Assembly: GCA_001816645.1 (NCBI GenBank)
Contig: MHCO01000036.1
Coordinates: 1 to 12,110 of the forward strand
Reading direction: 5' to 3'
Length of the DNA stretch: 12,110 bases
Source: Candidatus Woykebacteria bacterium GWB1_45_5
Lineage (GTDB): Bacteria > Patescibacteriota > Microgenomatia > Woykebacterales > RBG-16-39-9b
Both the position numbers and the translations under genes were made by a program. The notes under the pieces are model-generated. The model made no database searches. It saw only the letters and a list, made by a program, of their open reading frames with translations, and was not told where the DNA came from. Every line of letters starts with the position of its first letter. Within the stretch, counting starts at the first letter, position 1. Positions 1 through 7,439 of the stretch are shown here, piece by piece.

Positions 1-298
1 CAGCAACAGTACAGGTCCCGCTAACAAGGCTGTAGCTAATTGTTACGCTGGTAGAGCCGATCGTTAGATTATCGGTTCCAGCGCAACTAGCAGGATCACG
101 CATAAGTTTCATCAAAGCGTATTCCGCGCCGGTTTCGGCAGCGTAATAAACTTTTCGGCTCAGCTCATTTCGACCAGAGCTTTTTGCCTGGCCAATGGAA
201 GCGAGAGTCGCGGCGGTTAAAACGCTTAAAGCAACTGCTGCTGCGACGAGTAAAATTATTAAAGCTTGTCCTGAACCAGATGCGATTTTTTGTCTCAC
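1..298 (-). CDS. PilX/GspK-like minor prepilin, 3' end outside window
   Basis: This partial gene starts at GTG 298-296 and runs off the left edge, leaving 99 codons. Its start overlaps the stop of the gene before it (GTGA), so translation is probably coupled. The protein begins MRQKIASGSG-QALIILLV: a short basic leader, a glycine at residue 10 as prepilin cleavage site, then a hydrophobic helix to about residue 33. The next part, RKVYYAAETGAEYAL (about residues 48-62), resembles the conserved region after the helix in PilX_N/GspK-type pilins. Residue +5 after the cleavage site is isoleucine instead of the usual glutamate, as is typical of GspK, which caps the pseudopilus tip. It is the last of four prepilin-like genes here. 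Membrane-inserted until assembled; role in pilus priming is inferred from family and order. Confidence 0.8.
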   Translation of the reverse strand, partial: MRQKIASGSGQALIILLVAAAVALSVLTAATLASIGQAKSSGRNELSRKVYYAAETGAEYALMKLMRDPASCAGTDNLTIGSTSVTISYSLVSGTCTVA

Positions 299-822
299 CT
301 CAACCCCACCACTGTTTCAAAAGTTTTTTTCAACGGACCTCCTTTTTTGCCTTTGAGGTCCTCAATTTCAAAAGTTATTTTTATTGTGTGTTTACCGTTT
401 GTATTGCCTAGACGTTGAAAGGAAAGGGAATTAATTTTCGTTAGATTGCTATTTAAATTGGCAGTTTGCGTATTTGGACCAACCAATTTTTGATATTCTA
501 AATTATTTCCAACCAGGGTGTAAGTATGAGTTTCGGTTCCAACAACGATGGTTAGAGTGGAGGAGGTTTGTCCTAGATTGGCAGGTGTAGTCATAGAATT
601 TGCTTGGTGGATATCGTAAGCAAGCCGCGCGTTTATAAAGCGGGCATCTTCTTGCAACACATTCTGGCCGCTTGCTTCCATACTAAATTCGCCAGTTCTA
701 ATCATCAAGTCAACTGCAATTAAAAGAATAATCGACAAAAGAGCAAAATAAAGCAAAAGCTCGATCAAGCCGGTTCCCTTTTGAGTTACTATTAACTTTG
801 AATTTTCCAAAAACTTCCTCAT
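295..822 (-). CDS. PilW/GspJ-like minor prepilin
   Basis: A 175-residue protein with a class III (prepilin) signal: a basic 16-residue leader ending QKG, cleavage before TGLIE with glutamate at +5 (residue 21), and a hydrophobic helix to about residue 40. The remainder (about 41-175) is a soluble, beta-rich pilin head with no cysteines. By position, third in a set matching the H-I-J-K order of type II secretion pseudopilins, it corresponds to GspJ/PilW; the head sequence alone would not let me tell this from other minor pilins. The start is ATG 822, which lies 24 bases after the stop of the preceding gene and has no clear Shine-Dalgarno sequence. Its stop overlaps the next start by 4 bases. 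It would be processed by a PilD peptidase, which is not in this window. Confidence 0.82.
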   Translation of the reverse strand: MRKFLENSKLIVTQKGTGLIELLLYFALLSIILLIAVDLMIRTGEFSMEASGQNVLQEDARFINARLAYDIHQANSMTTPANLGQTSSTLTIVVGTETHTYTLVGNNLEYQKLVGPNTQTANLNSNLTKINSLSFQRLGNTNGKHTIKITFEIEDLKGKKGGPLKKTFETVVGLR

Positions 823-846
823 AATTTAGCGCAAGCGTACCCCAAT

Positions 847-2733
847 TTAAGGTGAGTAATTCACCGTTACATCAGCCACACTAGGTACATCTACCCCGGT
901 ACTAGTAAAGTAAATTCGAAAGCGTAAGTATTGCCCTGATACTGAAGTCAAATTAATGATGCCACTGCCGCCCGTGAAATAGGTAGCCGCAGTGCCATCT
1001 GGGCCAACAAAATCCCAAGTCGTGTTGTCAAAATTTATTGCTGTTTGAAAACGGATAGTTGTATTCGGGGTTTGAGTCTCAGTCCAAACTATTCGGTTGA
1101 AGCTTACGATTCCACCGGCGATAAAGGTCGAAGATGTGTAAGTGCCCGTTTCGGATCCCGTGTAACCAATAACAATCCTGTCCAATCTGACAAACTGGGT
1201 ACCGTCGCTAATTAGAAAGGCTCTGACGCCGATTTTCCGATTAGTGGTGGGGAAGCTACTAATTCTGTTGTTGACTGTACCTGCGTCATTATAGTCGGTC
1301 GGTCCGGTGGCAACCACCCAGGCTATCCCATTAAAGAACCGCCAAGTTGCGCCGCCATCATCGGAAAGCTGATACATAATTGAGCCACCATTCTTTTGAG
1401 CAGTTTCCGTAAATGAATTCCAAGCAGTTATCGATGGGGCAGTAAACGACGTATTCCTGTAAATAGTCGGCTTGTCAGTTGGGTAGCCGCCTCCAACAGT
1501 TTTTGACCAAGTCAGCAAAACATTATCAAAGCCAATAGTATAAGGACCTCGGTTGCTGCCCGGGTACTCCACAAAAACAGCTACTTTTAGGTAATAAGTC
1601 CGGGCGGTGGTGACTCGAGATGAGACGTCAATATTTACTACCGAGGCCCAGGAAGTCACCCCGGTTATATTTCCACTATCCCAAACATTTTGCCCGACGT
1701 TTGGAGCACCAGACGCAGTATCAACAAAAGCATATAGGTGAAAACTTTTTGGCGTGGCTTGATAAGCTGTAACCCGCCAATCCAGCCTTAATGTCGTGGT
1801 TGGATTGGCCACTGTGGTGGTAAATGGTTGATACCAATATCCGCCGGAATTTTTATTTTTTGCCGCTGGCATATTTATCTCAGCATAGCCGCCAGGGTTG
1901 CCACCGCCGGATCGATAGTTGCCAGTTTGAGAAATATTATTTCCCCAAGGTGCAAAAGTCCAGCCAGAAACACCGGTATCGAAACCAGGGTTTATTGTTT
2001 GGCCAGAAATAGTTGAACCTTGGGCCTTGAGTTGGGCGAAACCACCCGTGACTTCAATTTTATTTGAGTCAAATGTGTAATCACCACTATTTGTGTAATC
2101 GTCGACAAAATCCTGGCCGCCACCAACTCTTAGCTCAACCATCCCGCCACCTTGATTTGTTGAACGAGTATTATCAAATGTTCCGGCATCAAAATCTGCT
2201 TTCGTGGTCTGCAGCCAGGTTTGGTTACCAAAATAGCGGGAGATGTAGAAGACAGAGGAAATAGATTTTGTGCCTAAAAAAGACCAAGAAACAGTGGCAG
2301 CGATTTTCTTTGTTGATGGATCAACTGTACCGCTAGGACAATTTACAGGTGGGGAAGTAGGACTGCTACGACAGACGTTTTCGACGGTGAAGGATCGCGT
2401 AAAACCATTTTCGGTAATCGGACTTGCCGCTGCGGTCCAGCCATTGCCAGATTGTTCTACGTGATAAGTGCCAGGATTGGCGATCGAGTTCCAGGCGGTT
2501 TCTTTTATCGAGCGAACCCCCTCGACCTCTTTTTGAAGAATTAAAGTAGCTTCTAAACTCTTTCCACTGCGGGCAAAACCCTCCCGGGCGGCAATTACAC
2601 CAGTAGCTAAAGCCGCCAAAAAGACGGCGGCTAGTGCAGTCGCCAGGATCAACTCAATTAGGGCTTGTCCCCCTCTGCTTGAAGCTACGGAGGGCAAGCC
2701 CACTTTGTTTTTAACAGCCTTGTTGCAAAACAT
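847..2733 (-). CDS. large prepilin with adhesin-like modules (PilV/GspI position)
   Basis: A 628-residue protein, several times the size of a normal minor pilin. Residues 1-22 are the leader ending RGG; cleavage before QALIE puts glutamate at +5 (E27), followed by a helix to about residue 50. A PilV-like region with EVEGVRSIKETAW (69-81) and a cysteine pair (C121, C132) that could form a disulfide extends to about 165. Then come a short TWLQTTKADFDAGTFDN module (172-188), a segment from about 248 to 408 starting NPGFDTGVSGW that resembles carbohydrate-binding/galactose-binding beta-sandwiches, and two related beta-rich modules of about 100 residues (about 423-525, with YQLSDDGGATWRFFNG, and about 526-628). 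This suggests a pilus-tip adhesin. The start ATG 2733 overlaps the upstream gene by 23 bases, with GGGGTG just before it; GTG 2703 is an alternative. Ligand unknown; module families need profile searches. Confidence 0.82.
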   Translation of the reverse strand: MFCNKAVKNKVGLPSVASSRGGQALIELILATALAAVFLAALATGVIAAREGFARSGKSLEATLILQKEVEGVRSIKETAWNSIANPGTYHVEQSGNGWTAAASPITENGFTRSFTVENVCRSSPTSPPVNCPSGTVDPSTKKIAATVSWSFLGTKSISSVFYISRYFGNQTWLQTTKADFDAGTFDNTRSTNQGGGMVELRVGGGQDFVDDYTNSGDYTFDSNKIEVTGGFAQLKAQGSTISGQTINPGFDTGVSGWTFAPWGNNISQTGNYRSGGGNPGGYAEINMPAAKNKNSGGYWYQPFTTTVANPTTTLRLDWRVTAYQATPKSFHLYAFVDTASGAPNVGQNVWDSGNITGVTSWASVVNIDVSSRVTTARTYYLKVAVFVEYPGSNRGPYTIGFDNVLLTWSKTVGGGYPTDKPTIYRNTSFTAPSITAWNSFTETAQKNGGSIMYQLSDDGGATWRFFNGIAWVVATGPTDYNDAGTVNNRISSFPTTNRKIGVRAFLISDGTQFVRLDRIVIGYTGSETGTYTSSTFIAGGIVSFNRIVWTETQTPNTTIRFQTAINFDNTTWDFVGPDGTAATYFTGGSGIINLTSVSGQYLRFRIYFTSTGVDVPSVADVTVNYSP

Positions 2734-3211
2734 CTATCACCCCGACAAAACTCATTCGTATGAGCACGGTTTTATTTAGAGCGCTCTCTCGAACACAAAC
2801 TGTATTTCGGGAATCATCAAAACCAAGCACTTCTCCAGAAATCCGCTGAAAGATAACATTATTTGAGGTGAGATTTGGCGCAATCGTTATTGCTTGAGGC
2901 GTATCAACTACAAAATTGGTTGGGTCGTTAGGATTAAAAACGGACCCCTTGAAAAGGGTATATTTATCAGCCTCAAAATGAACCCCGTATTCACTGCTGG
3001 TTGCCCCGCCACCTGTGTCAGTATTGATCGCTTTGTTCTGGGCTTCGCGCAAGATCGAGGTTACATCCGTCGCCACCGTGTCAATCTTCGCTTGGCTGGC
3101 CGGTTTAAAGAGATTAACGGTTGCTACGGCTAATACTGTAGTTAGCAAAGCTAAGACAAGTATCAATTCGATCAGGGTAAAGCCAAGCCCCCTTGAGCAG
3201 GTTTTTTTCAT
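2711..3211 (-). CDS. GspH/FimT-like prepilin
   Basis: A 166-residue protein with a textbook prepilin signal: leader MKKTCSRGLG, cleavage before FTLIELILVL with glutamate at +5 (E15), and a hydrophobic helix to about residue 34. The mature part includes AKIDTVATDVTSILREAQNKAI (about 41-62) and SEYGVHFE...YTLFKGS (73-90), a layout typical of GspH/FimT pseudopilins. C139 and the terminal C166 could form a disulfide. As the first prepilin after pilC it fits the H slot of the H-I-J-K minor pilin set. ATG 3211 overlaps the pilC stop (ATGA), so translation is coupled. The major pilin is probably encoded elsewhere; that this could itself be a main subunit is less likely because it looks FimT-like. 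Confidence 0.85.
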   Translation of the reverse strand: MKKTCSRGLGFTLIELILVLALLTTVLAVATVNLFKPASQAKIDTVATDVTSILREAQNKAINTDTGGGATSSEYGVHFEADKYTLFKGSVFNPNDPTNFVVDTPQAITIAPNLTSNNVIFQRISGEVLGFDDSRNTVCVRESALNKTVLIRMSFVGVIDVLQQGC

Positions 3212-4290
3212 AAGCCTTGGTGCGGTGTTAGTTGACCGATACCCTGGTAGATTGGGACAATGATTGAGAGTAAAATTGCCCCGACTAAAATAGCAACTAG
3301 AACAATGAGAATCGGTTCAAGCAAAACGGAAATATTTTTGATGATGTCGGTAAATTTTTTCTCGTAATAACGGGAGATATTGGCTAGAGTCTGGTCCAAA
3401 TTTCCAGTATTTTCACCAACTGCCGCTACTCGGCGAAGTAAGGAAGGGAAGCTTTCTCCTTTTTTCTTCATTCCTTCAGCCAAAGTAGAGCCTTTGGCTA
3501 GCTCATCCTTAACGAAATTGATGTCAAGGCGCAGTTTTGGCGAAGTCACCACATTTTGGGAGATTTCCAAAACCTCAATAATTGGTACACCAGAAGTTAA
3601 AAGTAAAGAAACGGTGTTGGTAAAATGGGCGAGATCCATATATCTAACCAGATTGCTTACGGCTGGAATTTTGGTTAAAGCGGTAAAAAAGATTTTCCGC
3701 AGCCTTGGCACTTTGAAAGCCCTTGCCAACAAAAGCAGGAGGACGATAAAACCAGCGATAAAGAAGTAACGGTATTTAGCGAAGAAAAGCGAAAATTTTA
3801 GAATAAAAAGAGAGTAGATTGGTAGATCAATATTTAAATCAAGGAAAATTTCCGCCACCTTGGGTAGAGCAAAGGCGAAAGCATAAAAGCCAACACCAAT
3901 CAAAACTACAATCACTAAAATCGGGTAAAAAAGGGCTGATTTGATGTTATTGGCTGTTTCAATGTTCTCTTTTAGATTAGCCGCAACCTGGGATAAAACT
4001 TCGTCGAGTTTTCCACCAACCTCGCCCGATTTGATTATATTGATTAAGACTAGATCGAAACTTTCTGGGTAGGTGCTTAGGCTTTCCGACAAAGTTTTGC
4101 CGCTGTTTATTCCTTGCGAAATCCCAGCTACCACAGCCTTGGTTTTTTTATTGGGAGCATCTTCGGTGATCGAATCAAGGGCTTCCAAGATGGGGATGCC
4201 TGCGGTGAGCATTATAGACAAACTTTCGATAATAGCTAACTTCTCATTATCGTTTAGTTTTTGAGTCTCGGTAAATTTAAATAGTTTCAT
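3208..4290 (-). CDS. pilC: type IV pilus inner-membrane platform protein PilC
   Basis: A 360-residue polytopic membrane protein of the GspF/PilC family, which sits at the pilus base and links the assembly ATPase to pilin extraction from the membrane. Two GspF domains are visible, about 19-141 and 218-345, each with the repeat signature: MLTAGIPILEALD and SGEVGGKLDEVL (89-100) in the first, LLTSGVPIIEVLE and VGENTGNLDQTL (291-302) in the second. Hydrophobic segments lie near 119-141, 174-190 and 323-346. It is shorter than the usual 400 or so residues, mainly because the N-terminal part before the first domain is short. It follows pilB by 5 bases, with a Shine-Dalgarno sequence in the last pilB codons, and overlaps the next prepilin gene by 4 bases. 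Confidence 0.95.
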   Translation of the reverse strand: MKLFKFTETQKLNDNEKLAIIESLSIMLTAGIPILEALDSITEDAPNKKTKAVVAGISQGINSGKTLSESLSTYPESFDLVLINIIKSGEVGGKLDEVLSQVAANLKENIETANNIKSALFYPILVIVVLIGVGFYAFAFALPKVAEIFLDLNIDLPIYSLFILKFSLFFAKYRYFFIAGFIVLLLLLARAFKVPRLRKIFFTALTKIPAVSNLVRYMDLAHFTNTVSLLLTSGVPIIEVLEISQNVVTSPKLRLDINFVKDELAKGSTLAEGMKKKGESFPSLLRRVAAVGENTGNLDQTLANISRYYEKKFTDIIKNISVLLEPILIVLVAILVGAILLSIIVPIYQGIGQLTPHQGL

Positions 4291-4295
4291 AAAAT

Positions 4296-5981
4296 TTACC
4301 CCCTTGCCGCCCCGATGGCTTCCTCCAGGGTAGTTATTCCGGCTTGAACTTTTTCTAAGCCGTCTTCGAGCATAGTCTTAAAACCCCCTTTCTTGGCAGT
4401 TTCTTCGATCTGATTGGTTGGCGCCTTAGCAAAAATTAGGTCTTTGATTTCTTCGGTTATCTTCAAGACCTCAAAAATTCCCACCCGGCCTTTGAAGCCT
4501 TCGTTGTTACAAACACCGCAACCGGTACCTTTGTATTCAACTGGGTTTCGCAGAAAATTCTCTGGGATAGATCGACCATATTCATTTTTGAGTGCCTCCA
4601 AAGCCTTTTTCTCTATTGGTACTGAAGCTAAGCAACTTTTACAATTTCTGGCTACCAACCGTTGGGCAAGCACCAAGCTTAAAGAAGAGCCAATTAAATA
4701 GGCTTGAGCACCTAGATCTAAAAGTCTCGGTATAGTTCCTATAGCGTCATTGGTGTGCAGAGAAGAAAGGACAAGATGTCCAGTTAGAGCAGCGTGGATA
4801 GCAATTTCGGCTGTTTCCTTATCGCGGATCTCACCAACTAAGATAATATCAGGATCGTGGCGCAAGATAGAGCGCAACCCGTTGGCAAAGGTTAGACCAG
4901 CTGCCGGGGTAACTTGAGTTTGATTCACCCGGGGAAGGCCATACTCAATAGGGTCTTCAATGGTGCAGATATTGACAGCGGCCGTGTTTAATAGAGTAAG
5001 AATATTATATAGGGTAGTAGTTTTCCCGCAGCCAGTAGGGCCCGTAGCCAAAAGCATGCCGTGTGGTTTGCTAAGTTCTCCCTGGACGATTTGTAAATTC
5101 CGGCCGGTCAAACCCAAATCTTCAAGCGTCTTCGGTCTAGCAGCAGCTGAAAGGAGTCGTAGCACAGCATCTTCACCATGATAGGTTGGTAAAATGGAAA
5201 CCCGGACCGAGATTTCGTCCCCCCGGTGTCGGAAACGAAACCGGCCGTCTTGGGGCGCACGGTGCTCATCAGTCCGCAAACTTGATAAGATTTTTATTCG
5301 GGTGATCAAACCGGATTGGATTTTGGTTGGAAACTCTAAGACATCGCGTAGTTTTCCATCGACCCGAAATCTAATTACCAGCCGGTCACCAACGTTTTCG
5401 ATGTGGATGTCGCTAGCCTTTTCACTAGCAGCGTACTCTAGTAAAGTGTCCAGGGTCTTTACTACCGGTAGATCTTGGGCGCTTACAGCAGAAAGTTTAG
5501 TAGCGGCGCTGACATTTTCTGAAATCGTTTTTTCAAAATCAGACTTGATATCTTTATGATATTGGTCAAGCGCCTCGTTCAAAAGTTGAGGAAGAGTAAA
5601 ATAAGCTTCGATTGCCAGACCAGTGCGTTTTTTAATATATTCAATTGTTTCGATATCTTCCGGATCTTCAAGGGCCAGGTGAAGACTACCGTTAGAAATG
5701 GCGAACCCAACAATTCTTTTTTCAGCCGCAAGAGCCTCGGGGATTAATTTTAGGAGTTTGTCAGAGAGAGATTTGTTTTTTAGATCGGCGTAAGGAAAAC
5801 CTAAGTGCTCGGCTAGGGTTTGACCTAAAAAATTTTCCAAGATTATTCCCCGTTCAATCAAAATATCAATCAACGGCCGAGACTGGTCATGCGCAATTTT
5901 TTCGGCAGAAGCTACCTCTTCTTGCGTGACAAATCCCGACTTGACAATAGCCTCTTTGATTTCTTCATTGGACAGTCTCAT
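4296..5981 (-). CDS. pilB: type IV pilus assembly ATPase PilB
   Basis: A hexameric secretion ATPase of the GspE/PilB family that powers pilus extension from the cytoplasmic side. With the start at ATG 5981 it has 561 residues: an N-terminal T2SSE_N/MshEN-like region (about 1-150), then the ATPase core. Visible motifs are Walker A GPTGCGKT (314-321), the Asp box TIEDPIEY (340-347), Walker B DPDIILVGEIRD (376-387), the His box GHLVLSSLHTND (401-412) and a zinc-binding tetracysteine (C447, C450, C488, C491), which favours PilB over PilT. The reading frame stays open 29 codons further upstream, to 6068, but this lies inside the response regulator gene; ATG 5981 overlaps its stop (ATGA) and begins MRLSNEEIKEAI, a normal family N-terminus. 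I see no convincing complete c-di-GMP-binding MshEN motif in the first half. Confidence 0.95.
   Translation of the reverse strand: MRLSNEEIKEAIVKSGFVTQEEVASAEKIAHDQSRPLIDILIERGIILENFLGQTLAEHLGFPYADLKNKSLSDKLLKLIPEALAAEKRIVGFAISNGSLHLALEDPEDIETIEYIKKRTGLAIEAYFTLPQLLNEALDQYHKDIKSDFEKTISENVSAATKLSAVSAQDLPVVKTLDTLLEYAASEKASDIHIENVGDRLVIRFRVDGKLRDVLEFPTKIQSGLITRIKILSSLRTDEHRAPQDGRFRFRHRGDEISVRVSILPTYHGEDAVLRLLSAAARPKTLEDLGLTGRNLQIVQGELSKPHGMLLATGPTGCGKTTTLYNILTLLNTAAVNICTIEDPIEYGLPRVNQTQVTPAAGLTFANGLRSILRHDPDIILVGEIRDKETAEIAIHAALTGHLVLSSLHTNDAIGTIPRLLDLGAQAYLIGSSLSLVLAQRLVARNCKSCLASVPIEKKALEALKNEYGRSIPENFLRNPVEYKGTGCGVCNNEGFKGRVGIFEVLKITEEIKDLIFAKAPTNQIEETAKKGGFKTMLEDGLEKVQAGITTLEEAIGAARG
4299..4305 (-). 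promoter_or_regulatory. Shine-Dalgarno sequence of pilC
   Basis: AAGGGGG on the minus strand ends 8 bases before ATG 4290 and lies in the final codons and stop region of pilB. It supports the ATG at 4290 as the pilC start and shows that this organism does use Shine-Dalgarno sequences inside operons. Confidence 0.6.
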
Positions 5982-6346
5982 TTGGTGTATTTTTTGATTG
6001 CTTCTACCACTTGGGCTGGTGTGACGTCGGTTTTCAGGAAAGTTTCTTTCACACCCATTTCGATGCAACGATTTACCTCTTCGGAACTTGTGCTTAGGTT
6101 GGTTAAGACAATGACCGGAATCGAATTAGTACTCGGCTTGTCTTTAATTTGTTTCAAGACCTCACTACCAGCCATCTTTGGGAGCATCAGATCGAGAATT
6201 ATCAAATCTGGCTTTTCCGCCTTGGTCATTTCCACCCCCTGCTCACCATCGTAGGCAGCAAGAAGGGTCATGCCCTCCCTAGATAGCTTTTTTTGATACA
6301 TCTTGACAAATAAAGCATCGTCTTCGATTAACAATATTTTTGCCAT
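5978..6346 (-). CDS. single-domain (CheY-like) response regulator
   Basis: A 122-residue receiver domain and nothing else. The acidic pair is E8-D9-D10, the phosphoacceptor is D52 (LILDLMLP), the switch threonine is T82 (VIVLTNLS) and the conserved lysine is K105 (FLKTD). There is no DNA-binding or enzymatic output domain, so it presumably acts by protein contact. It has the best Shine-Dalgarno sequence of the window (AGGAGGTG), lies 14 bases after the histidine kinase gene, and its stop overlaps the pilB start by four bases. The likely partner is therefore the kinase just upstream, and a pilus component such as PilB is a candidate target; that target is inference from gene order only. Confidence 0.92.
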   Translation of the reverse strand: MAKILLIEDDALFVKMYQKKLSREGMTLLAAYDGEQGVEMTKAEKPDLIILDLMLPKMAGSEVLKQIKDKPSTNSIPVIVLTNLSTSSEEVNRCIEMGVKETFLKTDVTPAQVVEAIKKYTK

Positions 6347-6352
6347 TTTTTA

Positions 6353-6360
6353 CACCTCCT
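6353..6360 (-). promoter_or_regulatory. strong Shine-Dalgarno sequence of the response regulator
   Basis: AGGAGGTG on the minus strand follows the stop of the histidine kinase gene directly and is about 7-8 bases before ATG 6346. It fixes the response regulator start and suggests that the regulator is made in greater amounts than the kinase. Confidence 0.8.
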
Positions 6361-7299
6361 TTAGGATTTGTAATGAATCTCTTTAATTGGCTGTAATGAT
6401 TTAATCTCGCTAACGACCTCCAGAGCCTTTTCCGAACCCCTCATCGGTAGTGAGAAACAAAAAGTTGATCCTACTCCCGGCTTACTTTCTTCTAGCCAAA
6501 TATCTCCCCCTTGTCTTTCAATATACTTCTTGGAAATATAAAGCCCCAAACCACTACCGGCAGACAATGTGCCGACACTTTCGCTAGAAGGCTTGGAAAA
6601 CTTTTTAAACAGCATCTCTTTTTGTCCTTCCGGTATACCAATTCCGGTATCGGTGACGCAAGTAATAACGTGCTCGCTTTTCTCCTTAAAACTGATCGTG
6701 ATTGAGCCTTTTTTGGTAAATTTCATGGCGTTGGTTACCAGGTTGATAAGCACTTGGCTAACCTTGTCGTGGTCGGCCTGAACAGCCGGCAGTGGTTTAG
6801 CTGGGTTTTCCAGTTTTATCTCTAAGTTTTGTTCCGCCGCCACGCCTTTTAGTGAAGTTACCAGTAGTTCGGCTACCTGGTCGATACTAATGGCAGGGTT
6901 CAAATTAAAATTGATTACGCCAGCCTCGATCCGAGAAATATCAAGCAGTTCATTTACTAGGCGGATTTGACGCTCAACGGCTACTAAAACATCGGTTAAA
7001 ATATCCCGGGTCTCGTGGTTAACATCACCGGCATCGCCAGAAAGAATCATGCTGATATTGCCTTTGATAATGGCCATGGGGTTGCGCAGCTCGTGACTGG
7101 CCACCGAGATAAACTCATCCTTGGCTTTGTCTAACTGGCGAAGGCGCAGGTTAGCAGCGGTCAACTCTCTAAGTGCTTTTTGATAAGCTTCCGGGCTGGG
7201 GTGAACAGCTTGGTGGAAACCAACGTCACTACTAGATAATGGCCGGCTTTCTAGTTTAGGAAGTTTATTACTGGTAGGTGGTCCGTTTTTTGCATCCAT
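6361..7299 (-). CDS. soluble sensor histidine kinase
   Basis: A 312-residue kinase, numbered here from the ATG at 7299. It has no membrane helix and no recognisable PAS or GAF sensor domain. After about 40 unstructured residues and a predicted coiled coil (about 38-60) comes a HisKA dimerisation domain with the H-box SVASHELRNPM (phosphorylated H69), then a HATPase_c domain with N-box NLVTNAMKFT (about 186-195), G1 DTGIGI (217-222), F-box LFKKFSK (230-236) and G2 GSGLGL (248-253). All catalytic motifs look intact. The first in-frame start codons are TTG at 7308 and 7305 and ATG at 7299; AGGG at 7312-7315 is 6 bases from TTG 7305 but 12 from the ATG, so the first few residues are uncertain. 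It opens the pilus operon and probably phosphorylates the adjacent response regulator. Its signal is unknown. Confidence 0.9.
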   Translation of the reverse strand: MDAKNGPPTSNKLPKLESRPLSSSDVGFHQAVHPSPEAYQKALRELTAANLRLRQLDKAKDEFISVASHELRNPMAIIKGNISMILSGDAGDVNHETRDILTDVLVAVERQIRLVNELLDISRIEAGVINFNLNPAISIDQVAELLVTSLKGVAAEQNLEIKLENPAKPLPAVQADHDKVSQVLINLVTNAMKFTKKGSITISFKEKSEHVITCVTDTGIGIPEGQKEMLFKKFSKPSSESVGTLSAGSGLGLYISKKYIERQGGDIWLEESKPGVGSTFCFSLPMRGSEKALEVVSEIKSLQPIKEIHYKS

Positions 7300-7343
7300 A
7301 AGCAACAAAAGCCCTAAGTGAGCAATATTTTAGCGCTAGTTAC

Positions 7344-7373
7344 AGTGTAGCTTAGATTTGAATGATAAGTCAA
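7344..7373 (-). promoter_or_regulatory. promoter of the kinase-regulator-pilus operon
   Basis: On the minus strand TTGACT (7373-7368, five of six matches to the -35 consensus) is followed after 18 bases by TACACT (7349-7344, four of six matches). Transcription would start near 7337, leaving a leader of about 38 bases before ATG 7299. No other convincing promoter is evident between the closely packed genes down to position 1, so this one may drive the whole operon. Confidence 0.6.
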
Positions 7374-7399
7374 CTTCTCCTGGGTTGAGATCGCCGAAG

Positions 7400-7429
7400 T
7401 TGCTTGTCGGGCGGCTAAAGGATTAAACT
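7400..7429 (+). promoter_or_regulatory. possible weak promoter of the DipZ-like gene
   Basis: TTGCTT (7400-7405), 18 bases, then TAAACT (7424-7429). The match is modest. If real, transcription begins near 7436, only a few bases before ATG 7440, which has no Shine-Dalgarno sequence at a usable distance. Confidence 0.3.
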
Positions 7430-7439
7430 TAAGATAGAG

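Noticed and set aside
3380..3769. Long plus-strand ORF of 129 codons opposite pilC
   Set aside because: It is fully antisense to a clear PilC coding sequence, has a shadow-like composition and no recognisable domain.
5982..6068. 29 extra N-terminal codons of pilB up to ATG 6068
   Set aside because: They lie inside the response regulator gene in another frame, give a sequence unlike the family, and ATG 5981 makes a normal four-base overlap with the regulator stop.
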